The notes below the pieces were generated by a model, which saw only the letters and a list, made by a program, of their open reading frames with translations, searched no databases and had not been told where the DNA came from. Positions 38,056-45,576 of a DNA stretch of 64,000 nt are shown here, piece after piece; position 1 is the first letter of the stretch, and every line of letters begins with the position of its first letter. The DNA is from an uncultured Arachnia sp. (GTDB lineage: Bacteria > Actinomycetota > Actinomycetes > Propionibacteriales > Propionibacteriaceae). The position numbers and the translations under genes were made by a program. The stretch spans positions 186,001 to 250,000 of the forward strand of contig CANLTJ010000001.1 of assembly GCA_947493995.1 (NCBI GenBank), in the 5' to 3' direction.

Positions 38056-38667
38056 TCAGCCGTCAGTGGCGTCGAGCAGTGTGGCGATGTGTTCGTGCCA
38101 CAGTTCTTCCACCCGCCGCCGCGTCTGCTCGGGTGTGCCGCTGTTGTCAATGACCCAGTCAGCTGCCGCCAGCCGTTCACTCCGCGGAGCCTGGGCAGCC
38201 ACCCGAGCCTCTGCCTGATCGCGGGTCAACCCGTTGCGCTCCATGAGCCTTCGGAGTTGGAGGTCCTCCGGAACATCGACGACGACGACGGAGTCGAACT
38301 TGTCCTGCTGTCCGGTCTCGACGAGGAGCGGGATCACGTGGACCACCACGGCATCCCGAGGGGCGGCCTGTTCGATGCGGTAAGCTTCCGCTCGCACTCG
38401 TGGATGGACGATGGCGTTGAGGTCAGCTCTGGCCCCGGCATCGGCGAACACCATCTCTCCCAAATGTGCGCGGTCGAGCGAACCGTCGGGGTGCAGCACC
38501 TGGTCACCGAAGCGCTCGACAACTTCGCGGAGACCCGTTGAGCCCGGCTCCACCACCCGTCGCGCCAGTAGGTCGGAATCGATGATGAGGGCTCCCGCAG
38601 CGCCCAGCTGATCGGAGACCAGTGTTTTTCCCGACGCGATGCCGCCCGTCAGCCCGATCCGCACCAT
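38056..38667 (-). CDS. coaE: Dephospho-CoA kinase
   Basis: 203 aa performing the last step of coenzyme A synthesis. P-loop (GLTGGIASGKT), DSDLLAR and the CoaE motif HPRVRAEA (normally HP.V) followed by VVHVIPLLVETG are present. ATG 38667 is likely leaderless (TACTGT 6 nt upstream); the ORF track start 38880 is upstream of the promoter. No C-terminal GrpB fusion as in mycobacteria. Confidence 0.95.
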   Translation of the reverse strand: MVRIGLTGGIASGKTLVSDQLGAAGALIIDSDLLARRVVEPGSTGLREVVERFGDQVLHPDGSLDRAHLGEMVFADAGARADLNAIVHPRVRAEAYRIEQAAPRDAVVVHVIPLLVETGQQDKFDSVVVVDVPEDLQLRRLMERNGLTRDQAEARVAAQAPRSERLAAADWVIDNSGTPEQTRRRVEELWHEHIATLLDATDG

Positions 38668-38673
38668 GCCCAC

Positions 38674-38679
38674 ACAGTA
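38674..38679 (-). promoter_or_regulatory. -10 box (TACTGT), leaderless start of coaE
   Basis: TACTGT on the minus strand ends 6 nt before ATG 38667, without a Shine-Dalgarno. Confidence 0.4.
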
Positions 38680-38790
38680 TCTCGGTTGTTTCGCCCCCAC
38701 GGAGTGGCTCCCCGCCACCGAACCACTTGTCCGGCTAGGATCGGACCTCAATCTCGTGGGCGGATAGCCCTCGTCCCGAAAGGAAAACGC

Positions 38791-38946
38791 ATGGCCCGCA
38801 TTCTCTGGATCGTTCTCGTGGTGCTGCTCGCCCTGTGGCTGATCGGCTTCATCGCCGACATCGCTGGCGGCCTGATCCACATCCTGCTGGTGATCGCACT
38901 GATCGTCCTGGTCGTCAACCTCGTCACCGGCCGCAAGGGCGCCTGA
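38791..38946 (+). CDS. 51-aa two-helix membrane protein (lmo0937-like)
   Basis: Two hydrophobic helices (ILWIVLVVLLALWLIGFIADIA and GLIHILLVIALIVLVVNLV) joined by a Gly, ending in a basic RKGA tail; this is the form of the lmo0937/DUF5670 small membrane proteins. Function is unknown, often stress-associated. ATG 38791 follows AAAGGAAAA; the ORF track start 38686 is not supported. It is divergent from coaE and followed by a very strong terminator. Confidence 0.8.
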   Translation: MARILWIVLVVLLALWLIGFIADIAGGLIHILLVIALIVLVVNLVTGRKGA

Positions 38947-38955
38947 CGCTCACCA

Positions 38956-39009
38956 CTGACAAAGCGAGAAGGCCCGCCCCACGATGGGGCGGGCCTTCTC
39001 GCTTGTCAG
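38956..39009. terminator. Strong bidirectional terminator
   Basis: CTGACAAAGCGAGAAGGCCC and its complement form a stem of about 24 bp with one bulged A and an acgat loop. It separates the small membrane protein gene (+) from rpsA (-) and serves both directions. Confidence 0.9.
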
Positions 39010-39037
39010 CGAGACAATTCACATCTCACGGCCGTGA

Positions 39038-40492
39038 TCAGCTGCCGCCCGTGAGCTTGTCGCGCAGCGCCTGAAGAGCCTCGTCCGATGCGAGCGAACC
39101 CTCTCCCGACTCGGACTCCTGCGTGGGTGCGGAGGAGAAGCCAGCACTTGCCTGCACCGCCGCTTCACGCTCGGACGTCTCGGACTCGCTGACCTGCCTC
39201 TTGTGTGCTTCCCAGCGGGCCTGGGCCTCGGCGTACTGACGCTCCCACGCCTGCTGCTGCTCCTCGAAGCCGGGCTTCCACTCCTGCGTTTCCGGATCGA
39301 AGCCCTCCGGATAAATGTAGTTGCCCTTCTCGTCATAGCTGTCGGCCATGCCGTAGAGCGAGGCGTCGAATTCTTCCGCGTTGACGTCCAGACCCTCGTT
39401 CGCCTGCTTCAGCGAGAGGGAGACACGACGACGCTCAAGGTCGATGTCGATGACCTTCACCATCACTTCGTCGCCCACAGAGACAACCTGCTCCGGAATC
39501 TCGACGTGGCGCTCTGCGAGCTCGGAGACGTGCACCAAGCCCTCAATGCCGTCACCGACACGAACGAACGCACCGAACGGCACCAGCTTGGTGACCTTGC
39601 CCGGCACGATCTGGCCGATCTGGTGCAGACGTGCGAAGGTCTGCCACGGATCCTCCTGTGTGGCCTTCAACGACAGTGAAACACGCTCGCGGTCCATGTC
39701 CACCTCGAGCACCTCGACGGTGACCGGGGTACCGACTTCGACCACCTCGTTCGGGTGATCGATGTGCTTCCAGGACAGCTCGGAGACGTGCACGAGTCCG
39801 TCAACGCCGCCGAGATCGACGAACGCACCGAAGTTGACGATGGAGGACACGACACCCTTGCGGATCTGGCCCTTCTGCAGCTGCGTGAGGAACGTCTGAC
39901 GCACCTCGGACTGGGTTTGCTCAAGCCAGGCACGGCGGGACAGCACCACATTGTTGCGGTTCTTGTCCAGCTCGATGATCTTGGCCTCAAGCTCCATGCC
40001 CACGTAGGGCTGCAGGTCACGGACACGGCGCATCTCCACCAGCGACGCGGGCAGGAAGCCACGCAGACCGATGTCGACGATGAGTCCACCCTTGACCACC
40101 TCGATGACGGAACCGGAAACGACGCCGTCCTCTTCCTTGATCTTCTCGATCGTGCCCCAGGCGCGCTCGTACTGAGCCCGCTTCTTGGACAGGATCAGGC
40201 GTCCCTCCTTGTCCTCCTTCTGCTGGACAAGGGCCTCGATCTCATCACCGACGCTGACCACCTCGAACGGGTCCACGTCGTGCTTGATGGAGAGTTCCTT
40301 GGAAGGAATGACGCCTTCGGTCTTGTAACCGATGTCGAGCAGGACTTCGTCCCGGTCGACCTTGACGACGGTGCCGGACACGATGTCCCCGTCGTTGAAG
40401 TACTTGATGGTGGCATCGACGGCAGCCATGAAGGCTTCCGGGGTGCCGAAATCGTCGACTGCGACAGCAGACGCCTCAGTGGAGGAGGTCAT
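39038..40492 (-). CDS. rpsA: 30S ribosomal protein S1
   Basis: 484 aa with four S1 RNA-binding domains (starting near residues 35, 120, 205 and 290) and a long acidic/Gln-rich C-terminal tail, as is usual in actinobacteria. S1 brings mRNA to the ribosome; many genes here appear leaderless and would not need that. A good promoter lies about 135 bp upstream, leaving a leader with a stem-loop. Confidence 0.96.
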   Translation of the reverse strand: MTSSTEASAVAVDDFGTPEAFMAAVDATIKYFNDGDIVSGTVVKVDRDEVLLDIGYKTEGVIPSKELSIKHDVDPFEVVSVGDEIEALVQQKEDKEGRLILSKKRAQYERAWGTIEKIKEEDGVVSGSVIEVVKGGLIVDIGLRGFLPASLVEMRRVRDLQPYVGMELEAKIIELDKNRNNVVLSRRAWLEQTQSEVRQTFLTQLQKGQIRKGVVSSIVNFGAFVDLGGVDGLVHVSELSWKHIDHPNEVVEVGTPVTVEVLEVDMDRERVSLSLKATQEDPWQTFARLHQIGQIVPGKVTKLVPFGAFVRVGDGIEGLVHVSELAERHVEIPEQVVSVGDEVMVKVIDIDLERRRVSLSLKQANEGLDVNAEEFDASLYGMADSYDEKGNYIYPEGFDPETQEWKPGFEEQQQAWERQYAEAQARWEAHKRQVSESETSEREAAVQASAGFSSAPTQESESGEGSLASDEALQALRDKLTGGS

Positions 40493-40514
40493 GTAGTGGG
40501 GCTCCGAAATGGGT

Positions 40515-40536
40515 AAGGCCTAACGCTCAGGGCCTT
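40515..40536 (-). promoter_or_regulatory. Stem-loop in the rpsA leader
   Basis: AAGGCC-ctgagcgtta-GGCCTT forms a 6-bp stem 23 bp upstream of the rpsA ATG. S1 synthesis is autoregulated via the leader in E. coli; whether this hairpin does the same is unknown. Confidence 0.35.
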
Positions 40537-40624
40537 GTTGTCGGGAGCTCGAATCGTGTACGACGGACCGTTCAACGCGCCCACCCCTCTACGTCCGGGG
40601 GCGGACAGGCCACTATGCGCTTTC

Positions 40625-40654
40625 ACTGTAGCTTCACGCCGCTGGGCCGGTCAA
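40625..40654 (-). promoter_or_regulatory. Promoter of rpsA
   Basis: TTGACC, an 18-bp spacer and TACAGT are read on the minus strand, placing the transcript start about 125 nt before the ATG. Confidence 0.6.
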
Positions 40655-40677
40655 ACGGGTGTGGTTCCGCAAGAGGT

Positions 40678-40683
40678 TAGGCT
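40678..40683 (+). promoter_or_regulatory. -10 box (TAGGCT), leaderless start of the sortase gene
   Basis: TAGGCT ends 6 nt before GTG 40690. It is arranged back-to-back with the rpsA promoter. Confidence 0.45.
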
Positions 40684-40689
40684 GGCGGT

Positions 40690-41460
40690 GTGACCAGTGC
40701 AACAGTCGGCCCCAGCCGCCGCCGCTTCGTGACCCTCGTGGTCGCCGTCGCCGTCCTGGTCGGCGTCGTCGCCTTCTTCGCATTCCGCACACCCGGCACC
40801 ACCCAGGCGGAACCCCAGGCGGTGGAGACGACCACAGCACCCACCGTCGACGTGTCCCCCGCTGCCGTGGAACCGGTCACCAGTGAGCCCGCCGTCGAAC
40901 AACCGGCAAGTACGCCACCGGCAACATCTCCCGCGCCCTCCCCATCTCCCACCGTCACCGGCTACTGTCAGCCGCTCAGCGACGAGGGATTCGAGCCGGT
41001 ACGATACGTTATCCAGCGCTTCGGGGTGGATGAACAGGTCGTGTCGCTGGGGATCGACGCCGAGGGAGCCATTGCTGCCCCACCCAAGAGCGAACCGCGC
41101 ACGGCGTCCTGGTGGAACCAGGGCCCGGCAGCGGGCGCCTCCGCCGGCAAGACCGTCTTGTCCATCCACACCTACCGCCGCGGCGGCGCTCTCGGAAACC
41201 AGCTGTTCGAGGGCGGCCAGAGCCAACTCCAGCCCGGCGACCGCATCGTCCTTCACGGTGCTCAAGGTGAAGTGGCGTGCTACGACTTCGTGGAGGCGCA
41301 GAAGATCTTCGTGGAGGACTACGATCCTGATTCCGACGTCATGGTGGACTACGAGGGCGACCCTCTGCTCACGATGATCATCTGCTGGGATCACCGCGCG
41401 GGGACGGATCTGTGGGACTCCCGGGTGTTCTTCTACGCGGCACCCTACGTGGGCGCCTGA
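40690..41460 (+). CDS. Class F sortase
   Basis: 256 aa: an N-terminal signal-anchor helix (FVTLVVAVAVLVGVVAFFA), a Thr/Pro/Ser-rich linker (about residues 38-92) and a sortase fold with the catalytic His in VLSIHTYRRG, Cys in LTMIICWDH (the TLxTC position) and a following Arg (WDSRVFFYA). Sortases attach LPXTG-type proteins to the wall or process surface proteins; class F is common in actinobacteria. No LPXTG substrate gene is nearby, so its substrate is unknown. Start is GTG 40690, likely leaderless. Confidence 0.85.
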   Translation: MTSATVGPSRRRFVTLVVAVAVLVGVVAFFAFRTPGTTQAEPQAVETTTAPTVDVSPAAVEPVTSEPAVEQPASTPPATSPAPSPSPTVTGYCQPLSDEGFEPVRYVIQRFGVDEQVVSLGIDAEGAIAAPPKSEPRTASWWNQGPAAGASAGKTVLSIHTYRRGGALGNQLFEGGQSQLQPGDRIVLHGAQGEVACYDFVEAQKIFVEDYDPDSDVMVDYEGDPLLTMIICWDHRAGTDLWDSRVFFYAAPYVGA

Positions 41461-41464
41461 CCCC

Positions 41465-44140
41465 TCAGTGAGCGGCAGTGAACCAGGAGTCGCCGACGCC
41501 GATCGACACCTCGAGCGAGACAGTCAGCTCCATCGCCCCCTCCATGTGACGACGTACCAGTTCGCCCACGGCATCCTGCTCCCCCGCTGCAACCTCGAGG
41601 ACCAATTCGTCGTGCACCTGCAGCAGCATCCGGCTCCGGAGGCCCTCCTCCTCGAGCGCACGGCCGACGTTGATCATCGCGATCTTGATCACATCGGCTG
41701 CTGAGCCCTGGATGGGCGCATTCAGCGCGGCACGCTCCGCCATCTCGCGGCGCTGGCGGTTGCCCGACGTCAGATCCGGCAGGTATCTGCGGCGTCCCAG
41801 CATCGTGGAGGTGTAACCGCGGCGACGCGCTTCGGCGACGATGTCCGCGAGATAGGCCTGCACCCCTCCCATGCGGGAGAAGTAGTCCTCCATGAGGGCC
41901 TTGGCCTCCCCGACGGTGATCTTCAGCTGGTTCGACAGGCCGAAGGCGCTCAGCCCGTACGCCAGCCCGTAGTTCATGGCCTTGATCCGTGCACGCATCT
42001 CCGGGGTGACATCGGCGGGGTGGACGGCGAAGACCTTGGCCGCCATCTCGTTGTGGAAGTCGCGGCCGGAACGGAATGCCTCGATCAGCCCCTCGTCCTC
42101 GCTCGCGTGGGCCATCAGCCGCATCTCGATCTGCGAATAGTCAGCGCTCATCAGATTCTCAAAACCGTCACCGGCAATGAACGCGCTGCGAATCTGGCGT
42201 CCGAGCGAGGTGCGGATCGGAATGTTCTGCAGATTGGGATCGATGGACGACAACCGGCCGGTGGCTGCCATCGTCTGGACATAGGTGGTGTGAATCCGGC
42301 CGTCCGGCTGCACGGAGCCCAGCAGACCGTCGACCGTCTGCCGCAGCCTGATGGAGTCCCGGTGGGAGAGCAGGTGCCCGAGGAAAGGGTGCTCCGTCTT
42401 CGCGAACAACCCCTCCAACGCTTCGGCGTCAGTGGTGTAGCCCGATTTCGTTCTGCGAGTCTTCGGCATGTCCAGCTCGTCGAACAGCACCGCTTGGAGC
42501 TGCTTGGGGGACCCGAGGTTCACCTCGTGCCCCAACACCTCCCAGGCCGCTTCCTGGGCCTGTCTCACCGCGTCGTCGAACTGGCTCCGAAGGTCCTCCA
42601 GCCGCTCCGCGTCCACAGCGATGCCCAGCTGCTCCATCCCGGCCAGCGTGCGTTGCAGGGGAAGCTCCACCTCACGCAGGAGGTCGTCGGCATCCCTTTC
42701 CACCAACTCGGTGCGCAGGGCGGCGGCGAGATCCAGGACCGCCCGCGCATGGAGCAGAGCGATGTCGACGGTCTCGTCGTGATCGGTGTCGAAGTCCAGG
42801 GTGAGTTGAGGGGCGTCCACCTCCGCGGTTCTGTCCGCCAGTTCACGCTTCAGATGGCGCATCACGAGATCGGCCAGATCGTACGTGCGCTGGTCGGGCC
42901 GCAGCAGGTATGCGGCCAGGAGCGTGTCGAGCTCGATTCCGGCAAGGTTCCAGCCCCGCGCCCAGCAGGCGAGCGTGGGTCCCTTGGCCTCGTGCACCAC
43001 CTTGCGTGGTGTCGGGTCCTCCAGCCACGCGGCCAGTGCGGCGTCGTCGTCCGGGGTCAGTTCGGTGACGTCGATCCACGCACCGGCCCCATCTGTTCCC
43101 GCCAACGCAAGACCGGACAGGTCCCCCGTCCCGGAGCCCCACGCACCCACGAAGTGCACGCCGGTCAGGTCCCGGGCGTGCTCCCCGAGCCAGGCGCGGA
43201 CTGCGCCGGGCTGCAGAGCGATTCCCTCGACGTCGAAGGCGCCGGTCGCGACGGGTTCCTGGGGCGACAGCTCAAGCAGGCGTTCCCGCAGAACCCGGAA
43301 CTCCAGCGAGTCGAACAACTCGTGCACCCGTTCCCTGTCCCATTCCCGACGGATGGTGCCGGTCACCGCCAGCGGAAGGTCGAGGTCACGCACAAGCTCA
43401 TTCAGGCGACGGTTGCGGGCGACGTCGTCGAGGTGAGCCCGCAGGGACTCCCCGGCCTTGCCCTTGATCTGTTCGGCCCGCGCCAGAATATTGTCCAGGC
43501 CGTCGAACTCCGTGATCCATTTGGCGGCAGTCTTCGGGCCCACGCCGGGGACGCCGGGGAGATTGTCGCTCGACTCGCCGACCAGTGCAGCGATTTCGGG
43601 ATGGCGCGCCGGGGGCACCAAGTACTTCTCCTCGACCGCTTCCGGAGTCATGCGCACCAGATCCGACATCCCCTTGCGGGGGTAAAGCACCGTCACCTGG
43701 TCGGTGACCAGCTGAAAGGCGTCGCGATCGCCCGTGCACACGAGGACGTCGAAACCATCAGCCGTGGCCTGGGTGGCGAGGGTGGCGATCACGTCGTCGG
43801 CCTCGTACCCCTCCAGTTCCACGTGCGGGACGTTCATGGCCTCGAGTACGTCCTTGATGAGCGTCACCTGGCCCTTGAACTCCTCCGGGGAGGTGGAGCG
43901 GTTTGCCTTGTACTCGGGATAGCTGTCCGTGCGAAACGACTGCCGGGAGACGTCGAAGGCAACAGCCACATGGCTGGGTTTCTCGTCGCGCAGAACGTTG
44001 ATCAACATGGAGGTGAAACCAAAGACAGCGTTCGTGTGCTGCCCCGTCGTCGTGGAGAAGTTGTCGACGGGCAGTGCGAAGAACGCCCGGTACGCCACGG
44101 AGTGTCCATCGATGAGCAGCAGTCGCGGTTGGGGATTCAC
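41465..44140 (-). CDS. polA: DNA polymerase I
   Basis: 891 aa: N-terminal 5'-3' exonuclease/FEN domain (LIDGHSVAYRAFFAL, EGYEADDVIATL, GDRDAFQLV), a 3'-5' exonuclease-like domain lacking the DxE motif (LSGLALAGTDGAG), so probably inactive, and a family A polymerase domain (SADYSQIEMRLMAH, RIKAMNYGLAYGLSAFG, LLQVHDELVLEV). GTG 44140 is preferred because TATCCT ends 7 nt upstream and the family starts just there; the ORF track GTG at 44161 adds seven residues. Confidence 0.96.
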   Translation of the reverse strand: MNPQPRLLLIDGHSVAYRAFFALPVDNFSTTTGQHTNAVFGFTSMLINVLRDEKPSHVAVAFDVSRQSFRTDSYPEYKANRSTSPEEFKGQVTLIKDVLEAMNVPHVELEGYEADDVIATLATQATADGFDVLVCTGDRDAFQLVTDQVTVLYPRKGMSDLVRMTPEAVEEKYLVPPARHPEIAALVGESSDNLPGVPGVGPKTAAKWITEFDGLDNILARAEQIKGKAGESLRAHLDDVARNRRLNELVRDLDLPLAVTGTIRREWDRERVHELFDSLEFRVLRERLLELSPQEPVATGAFDVEGIALQPGAVRAWLGEHARDLTGVHFVGAWGSGTGDLSGLALAGTDGAGAWIDVTELTPDDDAALAAWLEDPTPRKVVHEAKGPTLACWARGWNLAGIELDTLLAAYLLRPDQRTYDLADLVMRHLKRELADRTAEVDAPQLTLDFDTDHDETVDIALLHARAVLDLAAALRTELVERDADDLLREVELPLQRTLAGMEQLGIAVDAERLEDLRSQFDDAVRQAQEAAWEVLGHEVNLGSPKQLQAVLFDELDMPKTRRTKSGYTTDAEALEGLFAKTEHPFLGHLLSHRDSIRLRQTVDGLLGSVQPDGRIHTTYVQTMAATGRLSSIDPNLQNIPIRTSLGRQIRSAFIAGDGFENLMSADYSQIEMRLMAHASEDEGLIEAFRSGRDFHNEMAAKVFAVHPADVTPEMRARIKAMNYGLAYGLSAFGLSNQLKITVGEAKALMEDYFSRMGGVQAYLADIVAEARRRGYTSTMLGRRRYLPDLTSGNRQRREMAERAALNAPIQGSAADVIKIAMINVGRALEEEGLRSRMLLQVHDELVLEVAAGEQDAVGELVRRHMEGAMELTVSLEVSIGVGDSWFTAAH

Positions 44141-44147
44141 GCCTCTG

Positions 44148-44153
44148 AGGATA
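44148..44153 (-). promoter_or_regulatory. -10 box (TATCCT), leaderless start of polA
   Basis: TATCCT on the minus strand ends 7 nt before GTG 44140. Confidence 0.4.
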
Positions 44154-44180
44154 GCTGCCACGATGAACGCGCCGGGGCCC

Positions 44181-44186
44181 TACAGT
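44181..44186 (+). promoter_or_regulatory. -10 box (TACAGT), leaderless start of the thioesterase gene
   Basis: TACAGT ends 6 nt before GTG 44193, divergent from polA and without a Shine-Dalgarno. Confidence 0.4.
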
Positions 44187-44192
44187 GACGTT

Positions 44193-44603
44193 GTGATGGA
44201 ACACCCCCTGCCGGACTGGCTGCACACCCTCGACTTTCCCCTCGACCAGAAGATGGGCTTCGAGATGCACGAACTCACTGCCGAGAAGGTGGTGGGGAGC
44301 ATCCCGGTGGAGGGCAACACCCAACCGTTCGGGCTGCTGCACGGGGGAGCATCCGCGGTGCTGGTGGAGACTCTGGCGTCCATGGGCGCTGTGATGCACG
44401 GGAGGCCGATGAAGCATGTGCCGGTGGGAGTGGATCTCAACGTCACCCACATCCGGTCAGCCAGGCAGGGACGCGTGACGGGTACGGCAACGGCGCTGCA
44501 CCTGGGACGACGCACCGCCATCTACGAGGTCGAGATCGTTGACGACGCCGGCCGCCGGACCGCCATCGGCCGCCTCACCTGCCACATGCTGCCCGAATCC
44601 TGA
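44193..44603 (+). CDS. PaaI/MenI-like hotdog-fold thioesterase
   Basis: 136 aa with the hotdog-fold 4HBT signature (FGLLHGGASAVLVETLASMGA), whose Glu is the likely catalytic base, and VGVDLNVTHIRSA. The closest functional groups are PaaI, EntH and MenI (DHNA-CoA hydrolase in menaquinone synthesis); assignment between them is not possible here. GTG 44193 or ATG 44196 are both possible; the long ORF from 43929 overlaps polA in antisense. Confidence 0.88.
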   Translation: MMEHPLPDWLHTLDFPLDQKMGFEMHELTAEKVVGSIPVEGNTQPFGLLHGGASAVLVETLASMGAVMHGRPMKHVPVGVDLNVTHIRSARQGRVTGTATALHLGRRTAIYEVEIVDDAGRRTAIGRLTCHMLPES

Positions 44604-44644
44604 CCGTGCGAGCGGAGCGAGTTCCAAAGCTTTACCCGGGGGTT

Positions 44645-44665
44645 CACGGGGGCGGAGCCCCCGTG
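44645..44665. terminator. Bidirectional hairpin between thioesterase and pdtaR
   Basis: CACGGGGGC-gga-GCCCCCGTG is a 9-bp stem with a 3-nt loop in the 65-bp gap between these convergent genes. Confidence 0.7.
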
Positions 44666-44668
44666 CGT

Positions 44669-45256
44669 TCAGCGCTTCTTGTGGCTGATGACGCCCTCGG
44701 CGACCTCGCGCATGGACTTGCGCAGATCCATGGCGGTCTTCTGGATCCATCGGAAGGCCTCGGGTTCAGTGAGCCCCAACCCTTCCTGGAGGATCCCCTT
44801 CGCCTGGTCGATGATCTTGCGCGACTCGAACCTGTCCTCGAGTGAGGCAAGCTCCTCCTCGATCGCCTTGATCTCGGCGAAGCGTCCGATGGCGATTTCA
44901 ATGGCGGGGACGACGTCGGAGGCGTCGAACGGTTTCACCACATAAGCCATGGCGCCGGCGTCGCGTGCCCGCTCCACGAGGTCGCGCTGGTTGAATGCCG
45001 TCAGCATGACGATGGGGGCGATGCGCTCCTCGGCAATGGACTCCGCAGCGGCAATGCCGTCCATGCGGGGCATCTTCACGTCCATGATCACAAGATCAGG
45101 CTCCAGCTCCCGGGCCAGCTTCACGGCTTCTTCACCATCCGCCGCCTGACCGATCACCTCAAAACCCTCATCGGTCAGCAGCTCCACCAGATCCAGACGG
45201 ATCAGGGCCTCGTCCTCGGCAACGAGCACTCTGGTCGGACGTGAGTTCGTGGGCAT
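44669..45256 (-). CDS. pdtaR: ANTAR-domain response regulator PdtaR
   Basis: 195 aa: receiver domain (AEDEALIR, phosphoacceptor in VIMDVKMP, Lys in YVVKPF), a coiled linker (FAEIKAIEEELASLEDRFESRK) and an ANTAR RNA-binding domain (KIIDQAKGILQEGLGLTEPEAFRWIQKTAMDLRKSMREVAEGV). In mycobacteria PdtaR with the kinase PdtaS regulates by antitermination or RNA binding. The PdtaS kinase is not in the window. Confidence 0.95.
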   Translation of the reverse strand: MPTNSRPTRVLVAEDEALIRLDLVELLTDEGFEVIGQAADGEEAVKLARELEPDLVIMDVKMPRMDGIAAAESIAEERIAPIVMLTAFNQRDLVERARDAGAMAYVVKPFDASDVVPAIEIAIGRFAEIKAIEEELASLEDRFESRKIIDQAKGILQEGLGLTEPEAFRWIQKTAMDLRKSMREVAEGVISHKKR

Positions 45257-45307
45257 TGTCGCTCCCTCGGCGATGGTGTCTGCGCTGCTTCCCCGCAGCG
45301 TCTGTGA

Positions 45308-45338
45308 ATACTACCGCGCGAACAAGCGTGACGGCCAA
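45308..45338 (-). promoter_or_regulatory. Promoter candidate of pdtaR
   Basis: TTGGCC, a 19-bp spacer and TAGTAT are read on the minus strand, about 50 bp before the pdtaR ATG. The spacing is long, so support is moderate. Confidence 0.35.
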
Positions 45339-45423
45339 GCCGCGCACGAATGCTCTGCGGTGCAGGACACATGTGACCGATGCGCATCGTCGCGAACAGC
45401 TGTGGCACAATATTGGGGACCCG

Positions 45424-45506
45424 GCCCGGGTGGCGGAATGGTATACGCGGACGGCTCAAACCCGTCTGGCCGAAAGGCTGTAGGGGTTCGACTCCCCTTC
45501 CGGGTA
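45424..45506 (+). tRNA. tRNA-Leu (anticodon CAA)
   Basis: The 83-nt sequence folds as a class II tRNA: acceptor GCCCGGG/TCCGGGT (with two G-U pairs), D-arm GTGGCGGAATGGTATACGC, anticodon loop CTCAAAC with CAA anticodon reading TTG codons, a long variable arm (GGCCGAAAGGCTG), T-arm AGGGG-TTCGACT-CCCCT and discriminator A. The CCA end is not encoded. It stands alone, followed by a strong terminator. Confidence 0.95.
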
Positions 45507-45512
45507 CGACGA

Positions 45513-45539
45513 GAGGGAGGCCGCTGAGCGGCCTCCCTC
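45513..45539 (+). terminator. Terminator after tRNA-Leu and pyk
   Basis: GAGGGAGGCCGC-tga-GCGGCCTCCCTC is a 12-bp perfect stem followed by CTTTCGTT on the plus strand. It also lies 37 bp past the pyk stop on the opposite strand. Confidence 0.9.
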
Positions 45540-45576
45540 CTTTCGTTGCACATGTACTCAGTGCGCGCCGCGCTGA

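Noticed and set aside
42020-44188. 722-aa plus-strand ORF antisense to polA
   Set aside because: Shadow of a high-GC gene in the mirrored frame; the polA reading has complete family motifs and the antisense protein has none.
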